DNA of 14,560 bases, from the NCBI GenBank assembly GCA_003551785.1, contig PUNP01000001.1, positions 1 to 14,560 of the forward strand, read 5' to 3'. Positions 14,469 through 14,560 of this stretch are shown piece by piece. The notes under the pieces are model-generated. The model made no database searches and was not told where the DNA came from. It saw only the letters and a list, made by a program, of their open reading frames with translations. The stretch is from Candidatus Brocadiaceae bacterium. GTDB taxonomy: Bacteria > Planctomycetota > Brocadiia > SM23-32. Position 1 is the first letter of the stretch, and each line of letters opens with the position of its first letter. Made by a program: the position numbers and the translations under genes.

Positions 14469-14560
14469 TCATACGAACTGCGGGAGGCACCAGGGGTCCT
14501 GTGCGAGGTAATTTCCGTCGCTGTAAAAGAAGGCGCGCGCCCGGCATCCGCCGCAAATAT
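14469..14560 (-). CDS. 3' end of a radical-SAM heme-synthesis gene (AhbC/AhbD/NirJ-like), truncated by window edge
   Basis: The last 29 codons visible read ICGGCRARAFFYSDGN, then YLAQDPWCLPQFV and TGA. The C-x2-C-RARA, then D-P-x-C pattern is the C-terminal auxiliary iron-sulfur cluster (SPASM-type) motif of radical-SAM enzymes of the alternative heme/heme d1 pathway. In that family the N-terminal CxxxCxxC cluster, outside this window, cleaves S-adenosylmethionine. AhbC removes two acetate side chains, AhbD converts propionates to vinyls, and NirJ acts in heme d1 synthesis. The fragment is too short to choose, although it looks most like AhbD to me. It lies just upstream of ahbA, which supports the assignment. 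The neighbouring frames in this stretch give no recognisable protein. Confidence 0.75.
   Translation of the reverse strand, partial: ICGGCRARAFFYSDGNYLAQDPWCLPQFV

Overview
This is a 14.5-kb chromosomal window from a bacterium in which every confidently supported gene lies on the minus strand, so transcription runs from high to low coordinates. No rRNA, tRNA, CRISPR array, phage gene or transposase gene was seen. The best guess for the host is an anaerobic or microaerophilic member of the PVC superphylum (Kiritimatiellota/Lentisphaerota-like). The reasons are pseudopilins without Gly before the FTLIE motif, a short membrane-anchored Q/K-rich protein ending in an AVVMSEILG motif, siroheme-dependent heme synthesis, and many small palindromic repeats. 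This placement is inference from sequence style only.

Layout, left to right. (1) 1-3322: an operon read from a promoter near 3371-3399, comprising a membrane-anchored hypothetical protein, an AmrB/MEMO1 family protein, an endonuclease III fused in frame to a GspI-like pseudopilin, a GspJ-like pseudopilin, and the first codons of a GspK-like gene. I-J-K is the usual order of the type II secretion minor pseudopilins. (2) 3499-4557: a LeuB-type beta-decarboxylating dehydrogenase with its own promoter. (3) 4558-5085: a non-coding stretch with a palindromic repeat element. (4) 5086-7281: catalase-peroxidase KatG, with a strong promoter overlapped by a dyad. (5) 7583-11286: a five-gene nickel/cobalt ECF transporter operon (nikL-nikK-nikM-nikQ-nikO), interrupted between nikM and nikQ by a second copy of the repeat. 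Its promoter predicts a leaderless mRNA. (6) 11335-12986: a cupredoxin lipoprotein, TatA, and a zinc-ribbon HD-domain protein, probably one operon. (7) 12987-13377: non-coding, with a promoter and another palindromic repeat. (8) 13378-14560: the siroheme decarboxylase pair AhbA/AhbB, preceded by the 3' end of a radical-SAM heme-synthesis gene that is cut by the window edge.

Functional themes are heme supply (Ahb) and a heme enzyme (KatG), nickel or cobalt uptake, protein export (pseudopilins, TatA), and DNA repair. The most unusual item is the Nth-pseudopilin fusion. It hinges on a run of four T: one extra T would restore two ordinary overlapping genes. The other main point is a family of imperfect-palindrome elements placed next to the 3' ends of genes, one of them inside the nickel operon.
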